From NCBI GenBank assembly GCA_034008185.1, contig CM067081.1:11097821-11161820 (forward strand): a stretch of DNA of 64,000 bases, written 5' to 3'. This stretch comes from Gorsachius magnificus. Taxonomy: Eukaryota > Chordata > Aves > Pelecaniformes > Ardeidae. How positions within the stretch are numbered: position 1 is the stretch's first letter; every line of letters begins with the position of its first letter. Made by a program: the position numbers and the translations under genes. A model generated the notes under the pieces. It searched no databases. It had not been told where the DNA came from and saw only the letters and a list, made by a program, of their open reading frames with translations. This document shows positions 13,620-26,339 of the stretch, in pieces.

Positions 13620-14129
13620 TCAGGGTGTGCACTCAGTCTCGCTGATGTTTGCTACAATCAGAGTGATGCGAGTCATCTCGTATTGAGAGACATAATTTGA
13701 CCGGCTGAAATGGAGAGTAGTATCTACATACAACCTTAGTTCGGGATGACCCTTATTTTCCTCCCATGTTTTCAGCCAGACTCCATCTCCATTCAGACAT
13801 CCTCTAGCCCAAGATAAATGAATTGGTTCAGATCTGGAGAAGACTGTGTTATGAGGGGTCATCCTCGTCTCAGTTCCTTTAGGTAGGTTGTTCCAGTGCT
13901 ACAGTTCAAAGCTTGACTTTTTGCCTGTCAGTTGTGTTTACAAGTCCACACAGAAGTGAATAAAAGGATTTAAAAATTCCTTTTCCTTTTGGTGCTGTGT
14001 AATACAAGCTATAATTACTTTCCTCTGAGATAAAGAACCCAGGTCTGGATTTGGGAAACAGGGAAGCTGCGAGAGCCCAGATGGTTGGTGGTTTCAGGAG
14101 TCTGTCGATGGGAGTACCTGCCCTGACAT
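13620..14129 (-). CDS. Candidate small two-exon gene, unknown product
   Basis: I do not recognise this protein. On the minus strand, an open frame from 13898 down to the TGA at 13620-13622 encodes a compact W/Y-rich sequence with motifs HWNNLPKGTETRM, HLSWARGC, GVWLKTWEE and LRLYVDTTLHF. A conceivable acceptor AG is at 13899-13900. A conceivable donor CAG|GTACTC at 14117/14118 lies just after an ATG at 14127-14129. Joining these would give four codons plus 92 codons, in frame. Upstream lie a CpG-enriched stretch (about 14200-14330) and a minus-strand CTATAAATAG box (14373-14382), as expected of a promoter plus first exon. Both splice sites are weak, with a poor pyrimidine tract, and the frame continues open after its stop. 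It could therefore be a lineage-specific gene, a decayed copy or a chance frame. Confidence 0.27.
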
Positions 14130-14349
14130 TCCCAGCGTCTGGCCTCTGTCAGGCTGAGGGGGAATCTCCATCCTTTTGGTTCTTCATTCTTTTCTCCTGA
14201 TCCAGAGGATACCCGCAGGAGGATGCCTCCCTGGCTCTCAGCGGAACCCCAGAGCGGTGCTGCTTTCCTCTCGGTTCCCCGACGCGGTTTACAAGCCTTC
14301 GCTTTGCCATCTCCTTAGCAACTCGGAGCACACCAACAGCACAGAGCCA

Positions 14350-14382
14350 CAGCCCCCGGGGGCTGCAGCTCTCTATTTATAG
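14350..14382 (-). promoter_or_regulatory. TATA-like box beside 16-bp perfect palindrome
   Basis: The minus strand reads CTATAAATAG at 14373-14382, a very good TATA-box match. It is followed 8 bases further on by the self-complementary 16-mer CAGCCCCCGGGGGCTG (14350-14365). Several CpG dinucleotides sit in the 130 bp downstream in the minus direction. Together these suggest a core promoter for the candidate minus-strand transcript, with initiation expected near 14340-14350. No initiator motif was verified. Confidence 0.35.
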
Positions 14383-14389
14383 GCAGTGA

Positions 14390-17300
14390 GCCTGGATGAA
14401 AATTTCCAGAGAGCTCTGGTAAGGCCTCTACAGGAACAAAAAACTTATGGGTCCTACTAGAGGATCTGGCTTGGTGCTGTATCTCAAAGTCCGGAACCTT
14501 TAAAACCCCGAACAAGCAAGGATTTGCTGTTTACAAGCTGCTAATTAACCTTTTTGGAAAAAGGGGAAAAATGCCCTTCGCAGGATGCTCAACCTTTGCT
14601 TTTTTTTATTTCAGGGATATGGCTTAGCGAAATCTTAGAAAACAGGAGAGGAAAATATTTTTTCTGAGCTTTGTGGTTAGGTTTTTTTAATTATGTTTCT
14701 TCAGGCTGCATTCTACTTTGAAAACAAGATTTAATCACTGGTTATATTGCTTAGTGTTGCTCTGCAAAGGTTTATTGATTCAGCATTTCCCTTAGTCATG
14801 TGGCTGAGAAATGAAGTAAAGGATGTGTGGTGGTGCTAGGAGCGACTCCAACTATTAAAGAAATACAGGATAATCCATTAAAACGGGGTGGATGATGACA
14901 CTGAGCAGGGCACCTGTTTTCATGAACTCTTTATGTACACTGAGCTAAAACTATGAGACACTGATGAAGGAATTTAGTATTTACTGGGAGATACCGCCTT
15001 CTTGGTGAGTCTCAGGAGCTTTTTGGAGAACCCAACATTACCATATCTAGTTGTCTGACAACTGTAGTTTTTTACCTGGGCAAAATCATAATTAAAGTCT
15101 TCCATAGGGTGGTGAGTTTTTTCTTCTCTTTAATCCTTGTATCTGGACCTTGTGTACCAGTGTAGGAGAAGCTTGTGTCCTGATCCTAGGGCTTCCCTCC
15201 CAGATTTCCCTCATACCCTGCATTCCCTGCCAATGACTGCTAATGGGAAAAGCCTTGGAAGAAATGTCACTCTGCTTTTAAAGTACTCTTTGATGTCTCA
15301 GAGTCATCACTGGGATTGCTCTCCTGGATGCTATAGTGAGAAAATAATGTCTGCCTTGGACTGGAAGAGCAAGGAAATTCCAAAGCAACGTTTAACCTAT
15401 TCCAGTTGATAGGAATGTGGGAATTACATGCTTTAGTGTGTGCTCGTGGGGGGAGAAGGAGCCTCTACGTGCAAGGAGAACATGGGGAGATGAAGACATG
15501 CGCTGTATAGGCACGCTGATTGACAGCCCAGCTGGTGCGGATCAGTAATTGGAAATTCATTGCACATAACATAAATCTTCTAGTACTTATCGTGAGACAT
15601 GGGAAGGAGAATATCTGAGCTCTGAAATAGTTAACTCTTTCAGGGCCCTCTGGGAAGATGTTCAGCTTTCAAAGTAGCAAGGCTGTTCAAGTATTTCTCT
15701 TTAAAGCCTTCATTTTTTTTTGTTGTAGCGAGAAGAATGCTGGTGGAGGAAAAAGCCACCATGTGCTCCAAGTGATAGCATTTAGGTGAACAGCCTTAAA
15801 TATTTAATGTTTATTTCTTTTACAGTGCAGCTTCAGATTGTCTTGGAAAATGCATCTCTGTATTTGGTGGCGAACATGTTTTTGCCTTTACAAAACGCGT
15901 CTTGCACGTGTTGTCTGCCAATTTCATGTCTGATTCACCTGATTTGTGTCTCCACAATTGGTGGGCTTACTGTATGTTTGTCCATGTGCCAGCACACTCT
16001 GCAACTGTATTTTAAGAGGTCTGCTCATGTCTAAGTGTTCATATTATTTTCCATGAGGCTGAGACTGATTGTATGTGCTAGCGACTTCATCCCCTCACCC
16101 CCCTTCTTCCCCCAGTCCAAGTCTGGTTTTGGTACATTTTCCTCCTCACTTGATTTCAACACTCTGGTGGTTTCCACTATGCAGTTTTGAATGTATAATT
16201 GGTTTCTGGTGACCACATTTTTTCTCATTTATTTTGGTCTGCCTCTGTTCTGTTGCACACATATTTGTCTCTCCATTAATGTCAATGTGAATTACAGATG
16301 AAAAGCTAAGTGTAGATAAATTAGTAACTATGCAAAACGGAAGGCGGCATTTAACTTTCTGAATAATTTGTGTGGGCACAGGACAGCTAATGAATACCTG
16401 AGGATGTGAACAAACGAGCAGCACCAGGATGCAGGGCTCTGCTGTCGATGGAGTTCGCAGTGCGGTGGCTGGGGAGGGCAGTGCAACTGTACTGGGTTTT
16501 AACGCCCACTCTTCTGGCAAGTGCTGTGAGTAGGTGGAAGTGCTGGTTGTGGTTTTGGAGCCAAAAATCATGCTTGCCTCTACAGGAGCAGTTGTCTATG
16601 TACAATAAATAGAAGACTGAATAGTCTGCATCTCAGTCCATAATGTACTGAGACTTCTCTCGACCCTCAAAATGATGTCAAACAGTCCAGAATGGTGTTT
16701 CTTGCTGTAAAATTACAGTGCTTGGATGAAAGCCTTCCTTCAAGATGGGCCATGTTCTCTGCTTCACTGCCTGTGGTAACGCTTTATTCATTTATGTCAG
16801 GAGAAACCCTTTTGTCTTCAGCTGAACAACTTCTGCTTTGCTTGCGGTGCCCTGCAGAAGCATTACAAGAGGTTTCCTTAAAGGGAAGCACTTGGCTATT
16901 TTCTAAGCTCACTTTCAAAGTACTCCGAATTAATTATAAATGAGTAAAGCCGTCTGGCTCTTGATTACACAATTGCCTATCCTGGATTCCCTGTAATGAA
17001 ATGTAAGCTGGCCTAATCGTAGTAAAACAGGAGGTGCTTTTTCTCCCTCTCTATCTTATGATCTGAGCTATTCTCAGATCTAGTGTTCTGATTTTTTTCA
17101 GGCTGCAATTCTGTCAGACTTACATTTCCTCCCGTTTCTCCCTGCTACCCTATTTTTATTAGGCTTTGCTTTTGGCTGCACTTATGCCCACATCCTGTTA
17201 TAATTTCTATTGAAAGTATTTAACATGCATTGATACAGTGCCTTCTGTGCTGAACTAACCCAATGCATTTTACTTATTTAAAGGATTCTAAGTGCCTGTA

Positions 17301-17809
17301 GTGTCTAAGTGTTTGACAAACACATAAAAATACACAGAAGTCAAGCACTTAGCTGCCCTGAGAGGATGGGTTCCCCTCTGTCTCTGCCAGGAACATCCAT
17401 AAACCCAATTACTCACATAGCACGTAGTTTAGTAACAATTAAACTGAAGTCTGTGCTTTCTGCATGGTGAACCCTGATCTCGTCTCCATCGTTTGCCACA
17501 GCATGAGCCTCACAGGATATGCTTCCTGTTGTCCCATTACTCTGTCTTTTTCTGTTCTCATTTTTGTGTAGTGTTGGATATTGTGGGCAGCAGTTCTCAC
17601 TTTTGTCACATTTTCACTGGGTTTTACTGTCTTCAGATGGGATGGGAGGCGGCTCAGTCCAGGTGACGTCCTTTGCTCTGACATTTTTAGTCTGTGTAAA
17701 AGAGCAAGAACAGTGCTAAGGAGCCATAAAGTCTTGATTTGGACTGTAATAGCAGTGCATAAGGGAAAGACCCCAACCTGAGCTTTGGAATAGCTGGCTT
17801 GTATCAGGA
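14390..17809. other. Non-coding DNA
   Basis: No recognisable gene or repeat family is present. Both strands carry only short frames. The 141-codon minus frame at 16146-16571 is serine/threonine/proline-rich and low in information, with no family resemblance. Confidence 0.5.
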
Positions 17810-17814
17810 ATAGT

Positions 17815-18378
17815 GTGGCCAGCAGGAGCAGGGCAGTGATCGTGCCCCTGTACTTGGTGCCGGTGAGGCCGCACCTCGAACACTGTGTTCAGTTTTGGGC
17901 CCCTCACTACAAGTAGGACACTGAGGCACTGGAACATGTCCAAAGGAGAGCCACAAAGCTGGTGAGGGGTCTGGAGCACAAGGCTGATGGGGAGCAGCTG
18001 AGGGAGCTGGGGGTGTTCAGCCTGGAGAAGAGGCTGAGGGGAGACCTGATCGCCCTCTACAGCTGCATGACAGGAGGGGGTAGTGAGGTGGGGGTCGGTC
18101 TCTTCTCCCAAGACACAAGTGACAGGACAAGGAGAAATGGCCTCAAGTTGCGCCAGGGGAGGTTTAGATTGGATATTAGGAAAAAATTCTTCACAGAAAG
18201 GGTTGTCAAACATTGGAATGGGCTGCCCAGGGAAGTGGTTGAGTCCCCATCCCTGGAGGTACTTAAAAGATGTGTGGATGCAGCGCTTAGGGACATGGTT
18301 TAGTGGTGGACAGGTATGGTTGGACTCAATCATCTTAAAGGTCCTTTCCAACTAAATGATTCTGTGATTCTGTGAATA
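17815..18378 (+). mobile_element. CR1 LINE 3' end, longer truncated copy
   Basis: This begins within the late ORF2 region: its DNA matches the CR1 block coding for LPLYSAL/RPHLE-type sequence and [16 protein letters not shown]. It continues through [43 protein letters not shown] and SLEVLKR into the 3' UTR (GGTTGGACTCAATCATCTTAAAGG) and ATTCTGTG repeats ending near 18378. It is interrupted early, with an in-frame TAG in the block near 17910 and a 5' truncation. It belongs to the same tail type as the elements at 8.1 and 57.6 kb. Confidence 0.93.
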
Positions 18379-21300
18379 GAGGCCATTGAGTCCTAGTGCA
18401 CTTGAGCCGTGGCACACATGGTTGAGATGGTGCTGCTCCTTGCTCTGTCCATTGGGGCTTTCCTGTAGTGGATGTCCCAGCCCTGCTCTTGGTCTTTCCA
18501 CTTGCTGAGGAAGTGTGGGTTCAAAATGGCTTAGGATAACAGTAATTGTCTTTCCTGAGATGTAACAAGGACGACATAAATTTATCCACCCCTGCTCTTT
18601 TCCTCTCTTCCTTGTCTTGGTTTAGGGAGTTGAAGACATGCTAAGGAAATAGATAAAGCTACAGATTTTCATATTTTCTTATAACAATAACATGGGATTG
18701 TCTAAGAATAATGGATTCTCTTGGGCTTTGGTTTTACATCTTTGCTAGAGATAGTAAACCAACAGTATGGAGGTCCTCCTGGTTGTTGGCTGAGGGTCGC
18801 CTTGAGAATTAGGCTGAAGCCACTGAGTTACCATCCTTCCTGCCTGTGGGATTTGAAGCCCATTAACCTTTCCCAATTACTGGAGACCGATACCTACCAA
18901 ACTGGGAGTCATCTCCATTGAAATTAATTTAGAAGGGGATACCCGATTCTTTATTATTTTCCCTTTTTACTGGGAAGTTCCTCACTCCTACCAGCCCACC
19001 AAGATTAGACCATCCCTCTTGTCTTTCTCTAAGAAGGTGCTGAATTTTTTCACCTGCTCCCTACCAGCTCCCTTTGCCAGGACCTCTAGCCATGAAGTTG
19101 CTTTTGTGGAGCATCCACAGCCTTCAGGGCTTGTTCCCACAGCTGGTGCTTGGCTTTGATAAAGACATCAGCCCTGCCAGGTTTAACCTCCAGCAACCAT
19201 GGCAACCAGCCTTGCAGCCTTTGAAGGAGTAGTCCTAAGCATAAGTGTCTTTAAAGACCCATGCAGTTCGCTTCAGGAGTCCTCCCTGAAATGGAAGGGA
19301 ATTGTCACTTGATAGCATTTAGCAAATAGGGCAGAACTCAGAGAACATCTTTTCTGAAGATGACAGAAACTGTCAAAACTGTAAGGCAGTTACACTAATC
19401 CACCCTCTCCTAATAGCAAGCCCATCAGCCTGGCCATGCTGGAAACCTTTTAGAAATATATGGTCTTTCAGAGTGGTTTCCCTATATTTTTTTTCTCTTT
19501 CTTCTCCTCTAAGGGGTAACTGAGGCCTGTATAGGCAAACCATAGAATATGAAGTATTTATTGGGGGGGAGCTTTGGTGGGGAAAGCAATACCAAACTAG
19601 TGGAAAACGAGGCTTCAGGTGAGGGAACTGTCATTTTGCCTATTTAGTCTGGGACTAATATATTTATGCTACAGCTTGACCTTCAGGGATGCCCCTGAAA
19701 TGGGAAGGTGAGCTCAGTAGTCATCCCATCCTGGTGTGCCTGAAGGCCCCCTGCAAGTTGTATCTTACCAGAAGGAGACTCAGAAGAGTTGTCCACATAT
19801 AACAGGGAGTGCTTTTGACTACTCTGGTGCAATGTATATTCTGAAAATATGTTAATGAGGATTTTGGCCGCTTGACCACAGTGACGAGGTCATGGTGGTG
19901 GGCTGTGCCAACATACTTTGCGCTGGGTTGAACTGGCTTGCAAAAGATGCTCAGAAAAGTTGCTGCTAAAATCAAACTGGAGAAGGAGTAAAGTATGCAA
20001 GCTTGCAGTGAGCGGGAGACAGAAATCCTAGGCATTTTCGATCTGTTGCCAAATCCATCCATCTCTTTTCCCACATTCTCTCTCCATTTCTGAAGAACGA
20101 TGCTTAGCAGTTACTTTCTGTCTTCAAAAGTAATAGATGTGAGCAGCTGTGACGTGGTAGGGTTTTACATTTAAACTGTTATTAGCATGTGTTGGAGGTA
20201 TATATTCAAGCAAAGTGACACTTAAAATATATTCCACGTTGTACGCCAATATCCTATAGAAAGGCCTGACGTATCAGTAACCAAAATTAGCTGTGAAGCC
20301 ATATCATCATATAAGCTGGGGTTTTCTCTGTGGGATCACAGACCACTACATAGCTATTTACTTAGGTACTTGTAATGCTTTTATTCATACTTACTTTTTT
20401 CCCTGCCCACTATGTGGGCCCATGTTGTTGGTTTTCCAGTAGACGGTTGCTGGTGTGCCCTGACCAACATGGGGGCTCTTTTGGCTGAAGTCTCTCTCTG
20501 CCTTTGAGCCAGCTTCATCCCTAAGCTGCCAAGCCAGAGCAATGGGGGAAGGTTTCCTTGCTGCAGAGGAGGAACCGAACCACAGTAACTCAGTCTGCAC
20601 TGGGAGAAGCGACTGGGAGGTGTTTTGTAGGAAAAACTGTTCCAGAAGAGCTGTCCTGTGTTAGTGCCCAGTGTGAGCAGGATCAAGGGTAGGGGTGGGA
20701 CATATATCACGTAACCCTAAACACACGGTAGGATGGGGTGCGCCAGGCTGGCAGGAGCGTTGTCCCAGGCTGACCATGCACTCAATGGGGCCAGGCAGAT
20801 GCCCCAGGAGCTGTCCTGCACCACCTGTGGCTGCCTCGGGAACCACAACCAAGCACTTAAAAGTCAAGTGGCATGAATTTCTTCCAACTTTTTTTTTTTT
20901 ATTTATTTATTTCAGTTCCTTCTGGAAGGAGCTCCTTCCTCCCCAGTAAATTACAGATATTTCTAATGCTGCAGTCAGAAGTGTGGAAAGTGTCCCATCT
21001 AGCTTTAACCAAGCTTGCCTGGGTGGTTGTGGCTGCCATGAAGCCACTGTAACAGATGCTTTATCATGGTATGGTCAGTGCTCAGAGTATCCTGGATCCT
21101 CATTAGATTTATGTGCTCTGTACTGATATTTGTAGCTTCACTGGCGTGAACAGCGATGCTGTTCAGTCTAGTTTAAAATTAGTTTAGGTTTGCTTATCTG
21201 TGCTGCAGTCAGATCTCGGGTACAGCATCAACACCTTGCTAGTACAGAGCAAGAGCATCTCTGGTGGGAATGGTGAGAAACAGCTATTGCTTTTTAAGTT

Positions 21301-24300
21301 TGTTCTCTATCTCGTTTTGCAGTACCTTTCTCAGGAGGGTCTGGTTTGTACCCACTGACTAAGGAGGTAAAAGATGTGAAAATTAGATCCAGCAAGATTG
21401 TTTGGTCAGTTGAAAGAAAGCGCCTTTGTGTTAGCAGTGAAAATCAGGCACTATAAAAAGAGGTCAGGACCTGAGGAAAGCTTCAGGAACAATATACGGG
21501 TGCTGGTGGCTGGAAGGACCTCATGTCCACCATGTCAGTGCCTCCTGGCCTGTGCACTTTGTCGGTGCAAAATTCTGCCAGGATCTGGTTTCAACCTACA
21601 AAACTCCCTTCTGCAGATCTCACCTTTGGAGAGTTTGTTGGCAGCATGAGAGTTCAAATGAGATTTCTCAAATCCTGGCTCACCTGGCTCAGGGCTGCCT
21701 TGGGAGCATGGCCACTTCGGCATAGAGTGCAGTGAGCCCTTCGTGCCTAGCTGGGGGGTACAGGCTCCTCCCGAAAAGCACGGGCATGGAAGTGGATGCA
21801 ATGGGTGCCAGGGCTCCGTTTGGGTTTGCTGGGCCTCCGTGTCAGATGCTGCCGTGGAGGTAATCACTCGGCCCCACAGACTGGCAGCTGCATGTTACTG
21901 AAACCCAATTTTCAAACAGGAAATTGGCCTTTTATCTTTGGTACTTGCTACATAACGGTGCAGAGCATTAGTCGACTGAACCTCACCGTGGTTTATTGCG
22001 CAGCTGTAAATCGCAATTGGCTGGCTAACCTTCTCTGATGTTAAGTGCCGTAAAAAGTTGGTTTTCCTTTATTTTATTTTAGTTTTTGTTTCTGGCTTTA
22101 TGTGTTCTCTCTGTTTATTCTGCTACTAAAATGTAATTAGAAATTAAAAAGAACAAAGGAAAACCTCCAAGCCTACTGACGTAGATTAACATGAATCATC
22201 ATCTCTTGAAAGTGTGTGTAATCCAAAGCTCTGCAACCTGATATACATCCCCTTCGTTTGGTAAATATTTAAAATATCCACAGACATTTTTTCACATTCT
22301 TGAGTGAAGACCACATCACCATGTGCTCACCCTTGTTTCTATTTTTAAGTATCAGTGTTTTGAAGCCAGGGTTTATTTAGTTAAATGTTTTTCTTTTTCT
22401 TTTGCAATTTCTAGTATTTATTGTACTATACAAAACCAAATATAAAGGAAGAAAGAAAAAATGACCAATTCATTTGCCTTTTAATAATCAAAATGAGTAT
22501 ATTCGAAAGAAAATGTAAGCAACTTTAAACAGTGCCAAAGGCTGCAGTCTTTGAGAACAGTTGAATTGGAAGGTTTAGATAATGAACAGAGTTGACGATG
22601 CCTGTAATGAAGTGGATTAGCTGTTACAAATTGTTTTACACCATGTATCTTTACACAGCTAATCTCCCATGTTTCCAGTTTTGGTCATAGGTTCTTGGGG
22701 AGCACCCAGACAGATTATAGGTCTCCAAAGTGTGTAAACGCTGACACTTCCCAGTATAGTTTTTGAAAGAGAAAAGAGAAACATCTTCATAGCTTTTCCT
22801 GTGGGCTGTATGGTATTGCCCCATTAGCAGTCATGAGTTCCTACCCTCAAATAGTAAATACTGACTTCTTTCTCTTTTGGTAGCAGCTCTTTTTCTTTGA
22901 TGCATTTTTCCAGCTTGGACTTTTGTTAGGTACTCTCTACAGCTTCCGCAGAGCTGGCTTTCACGTGAATAAAGAAAATTCTGAGAAAAATGCAAGCATA
23001 TGTTCTTCCTCCAAATTGTACTAAGCTAAAAATGTGCTGTTCAGAGGATTATGATTTTGGTATCATCAGGGCGCGAGCTCTGATGGTGGCAGCACTGGTG
23101 GGCCCATGTGTTGGGTGGTGTTGATCTCCAAGGACTGTCTGCATTGGGTAGAGTGTGCAAGGGCTGTCATGGGAGAGCAGGACCTCCAGGCAGCGCAGGC
23201 AGCTCACCAGGGCATCCGTGCATGGGAGACCCTTTGTAGGAGTATCTTGACCAGGTCAGGGCTGGCAACACATCCCTCTTTCCCTGCCTCCCACAACAGC
23301 AAGGGTTGTCCTGCTGGCAGCTAGGGACTGGGACCATCACTGTGGCACTCGAGACTTTTCCCTTTAACCAGATGTTAACTGATAACCTGATCTGACACTC
23401 ATGTACTTGCTTATTTTGAGAAAAGTTTCCTATCCATTTTCCTTCACACATATGAGGTGTCCTTCCATGCAATTCCCCACTGGCTTGAAATGTCCTACCA
23501 AACTGGTACTGTAATTCTAATTGTAGAATGATATTTGAATTATTTTCTAGTAAAATCATGTGAATTACGAATTTTTATTTGGAATAAAACTTGTCAGCAT
23601 ATACACACGTGGCTTTCTTAAGTAGCACAGGAGCTCCTTAAATACCATTAACTGTGCTTTGATTCATACTTAAGAGTAGACTAGAATGATGCTGATTTTT
23701 TTTTTTTTTTTTTTTTTTAAGGAAAAAATAGCTTGACTTTCAAAATATGTCAAATTCAGTTGCTTGTGTTTGAAACAAGAACAGTCTTCACAGTTAAGGG
23801 TCTTGAAAACCCTGGAATCAGTTCCCTGCTATTCACCAGCACTTCTTGCATCTCCTTGGGGAGGCAGTTTAGGCTTTCAGTGTTCAAATCATCATCTCTA
23901 AAATGGGGATAATAAAGACTTTCCTAGTGCCTTGGAGTGTTGAGATGACAGATCGACTGATGGATCATTTATGGATTCCAAGAGCACTTACGATCCCCTC
24001 TGCAGCTGTAAACTTCAGCCTTTCCCAAAATGCAGCTACCCACTGGACCTCTTCAGCCTGGATGTATTCAGTGGGTTATATCCTTATTACAATGTTTTCC
24101 TGTGAAAATAATTTGATTGCCAGGGTGAGTTTCCCCTGCCTTTTGTCATACAAGACTTCATGTCATGAACGGTTCATGACTGCAGTTGTGGGGAAGAGGG
24201 CCATTGCCAGGTGCCCTCTGAGGGTGTTTTCGCTTTATTTTTGTAAGACTTTTCCTCGAGCCTCTCAGCTCTCCTGGCTGAAGCTTGGCTTTCTGTCGCA

Positions 24301-26339
24301 TGCTTTCATGGAAGGTGGGCACATTTTCTGTGGCAGATGGAATGTATATGTTCTTTCTTTCAGATGGGACTTGCCAAGCTCTTTGATCCCTTTGTAAAGA
24401 GAAGAGTTCTGTACAAGATTGAGCCCACTTTCAGGGCCACTTTAACCAATTGACATTGCTCCCTAATTTAGAGTAGAGGACTGAAGGGGGAATGCAGTTT
24501 TGCAGACTCTGGACCATCGGGTTGGTATTATCAGCGATCTCTGTATCTCATTTCAAATCCAGTATGTTTGCCATGCTGTGGTGCTGGGTCAGTAATGATG
24601 ATGAAACATGAAGATCTGAATAATTTTTGGTGATTTCTTATGAATGCTTTTGTGTTTTCCTCTCATTCAAATTGCAAGCCAGTGTTGCCCTGCCTAGTGC
24701 CATGCTACTCAGGGGTACTGCTTCCCTGACCCTTCTTGGACCAAAAAAAACATGCCAGCTAGATCGTATTTGTCAATACACGTAAAGCCCAGCATCTTCA
24801 TCAAGAGTACAGGAGCCTGGAACTACTGTAGCTCAAGAAACAGGGACTTGATGTGCATAAGCAATTTACCTGAGCTCTTTGGTCCCTTCCCATGTGAAGA
24901 AGCTTTTGGGTTGTGATATCTGTTGGGATGGTTGACCACTGCCTGGGATTTCTGCATACTCCCATTTATCTAACTGTGAAGGATGTTTCTAGACATCTTA
25001 AAGAATTTCTGACAGGGTGGCATTTGAACTACTACTAGCAGTCACTAACTAGTACCATTTTGTCCTGCTATTGTTTTTTTTTCCTCCCTCAGCTAGAGGG
25101 AGAATCATAACCTTAACATTATTTATTTGGAGGCTTTTTGAGTTAATTAATTTAACTCTTCACTGCCTTTGGTAGCATGGTTAAACGAGTATTTTTAATT
25201 GATCTTATTCGTATGGAAATGCAATCTCACATTAATTTAACAAGATAGATTCAAGTCACTGGTCAACCCAGCTGTGCAATCACGGATCTTGCTCAGTGCT
25301 ATTTATTTGAAGATTATAGCCATCCCAGAAACAAAAAAGGAAAAGCAGCTACTGGTGGTGAAATCCTGTATTTGTAGGCAGGTTCACCGATGGATATTGT
25401 TGGCTTGGAATTGTCCTAGTCCCAGCAAATAAATATGGCTTTCTTTTCTTTCTGCTGAGTTTCACAAACAGAAATAGAAGTACAGAAAGGGGAAGGGGAG
25501 CTCTTAACCTGAGAATTTCAGACCAGTTGGATTTAAGCAAACCACCCATTGATTCTTAGACTGATGGCTTGCAGGCAGACTCGTATCAGTTGTGAACTGT
25601 ATTGTATTAATTTGCAATGGCAAGAGTTAATGCTAGTAATTGCTTTTCCTCTGTGGAGAGAGCCTGTAGTAGATTGTTTTTACATGGGAATCTGTGATTG
25701 ATAGATCAGGGAAAACAGGACCAAAAAAGGTTACAGCCTCCCAACCACTTCCCCCTTCAAATTAAAATAATTTGCAATTTGTAGGGTGCCTTGCCACACG
25801 TGCTGCGGGAATGAAGCAGTAAACACACTAGGCTGCATTCCCTTAAAGCACTGAACCTCTTACTGCATTTCTTTCACCAAACCAAACAAGTCATGTTGTT
25901 GGGAGTCCATTGAAAACAAGTGTGCTGGCGAAACAGCCCCCAGACCCCTTCAGCAAACTTCCTGTATGGTCAGGCAGCGGACCTGATGAAAGAGCCTGTT
26001 TGTGAACCTTTGGATTCCTTCCATTGATTTGTAAATCCACTTTAATAAAGTACTGCCGAAGCTAGTGAAATGAGCAACCGACGTTCGGCTTCCATCAAGT
26101 TTCTAACAAATATCTGATGCAGCTTGTGTCACTCGCGCTGGCACATGCTTTTTAATTATTTTTTTTTTTCCGCTGCGTTGGATCGTTTGGAGACTGGGGG
26201 AGTAGGGAAGTGGGGGGGGGGGAACCACGCAGTCTCCATCAGCCACATATTTCATGGCCGCTTTATTTTTCAGTGCTGCTAAAACTCAGCTTATTTAATA
26301 TTGATCATACCAAGGAGCCAGCAAAGTACAGTGTTAATT
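18379..26339. other. Non-coding DNA 5' of FAT3
   Basis: No gene was recognised in about 8 kb. Seen: T-rich run 20889-20902, T run 23696-23718, a G run 26212-26222 and small AT tracts. The longest frame (164 codons, 23903-24397 +) has no domain, an odd composition and no splice context. Confidence 0.5.
23696..23718. repeat. Poly(T) run, 23 bp
   Basis: An uninterrupted T run is followed by AAGG. It could be the poly(A) of a minus-strand retroposon, but none is recognisable beside it. Confidence 0.85.

Noticed and set aside
16146..16571. 141-codon minus-strand frame
   Set aside because: A Ser/Thr-rich frame without motifs. Equal frames occur on the opposite strand.
23903..24397. 164-codon open frame, + strand
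   Set aside because: No family resemblance. Trp, Cys and Phe are scattered as in random translation, and there is no transcription signal.
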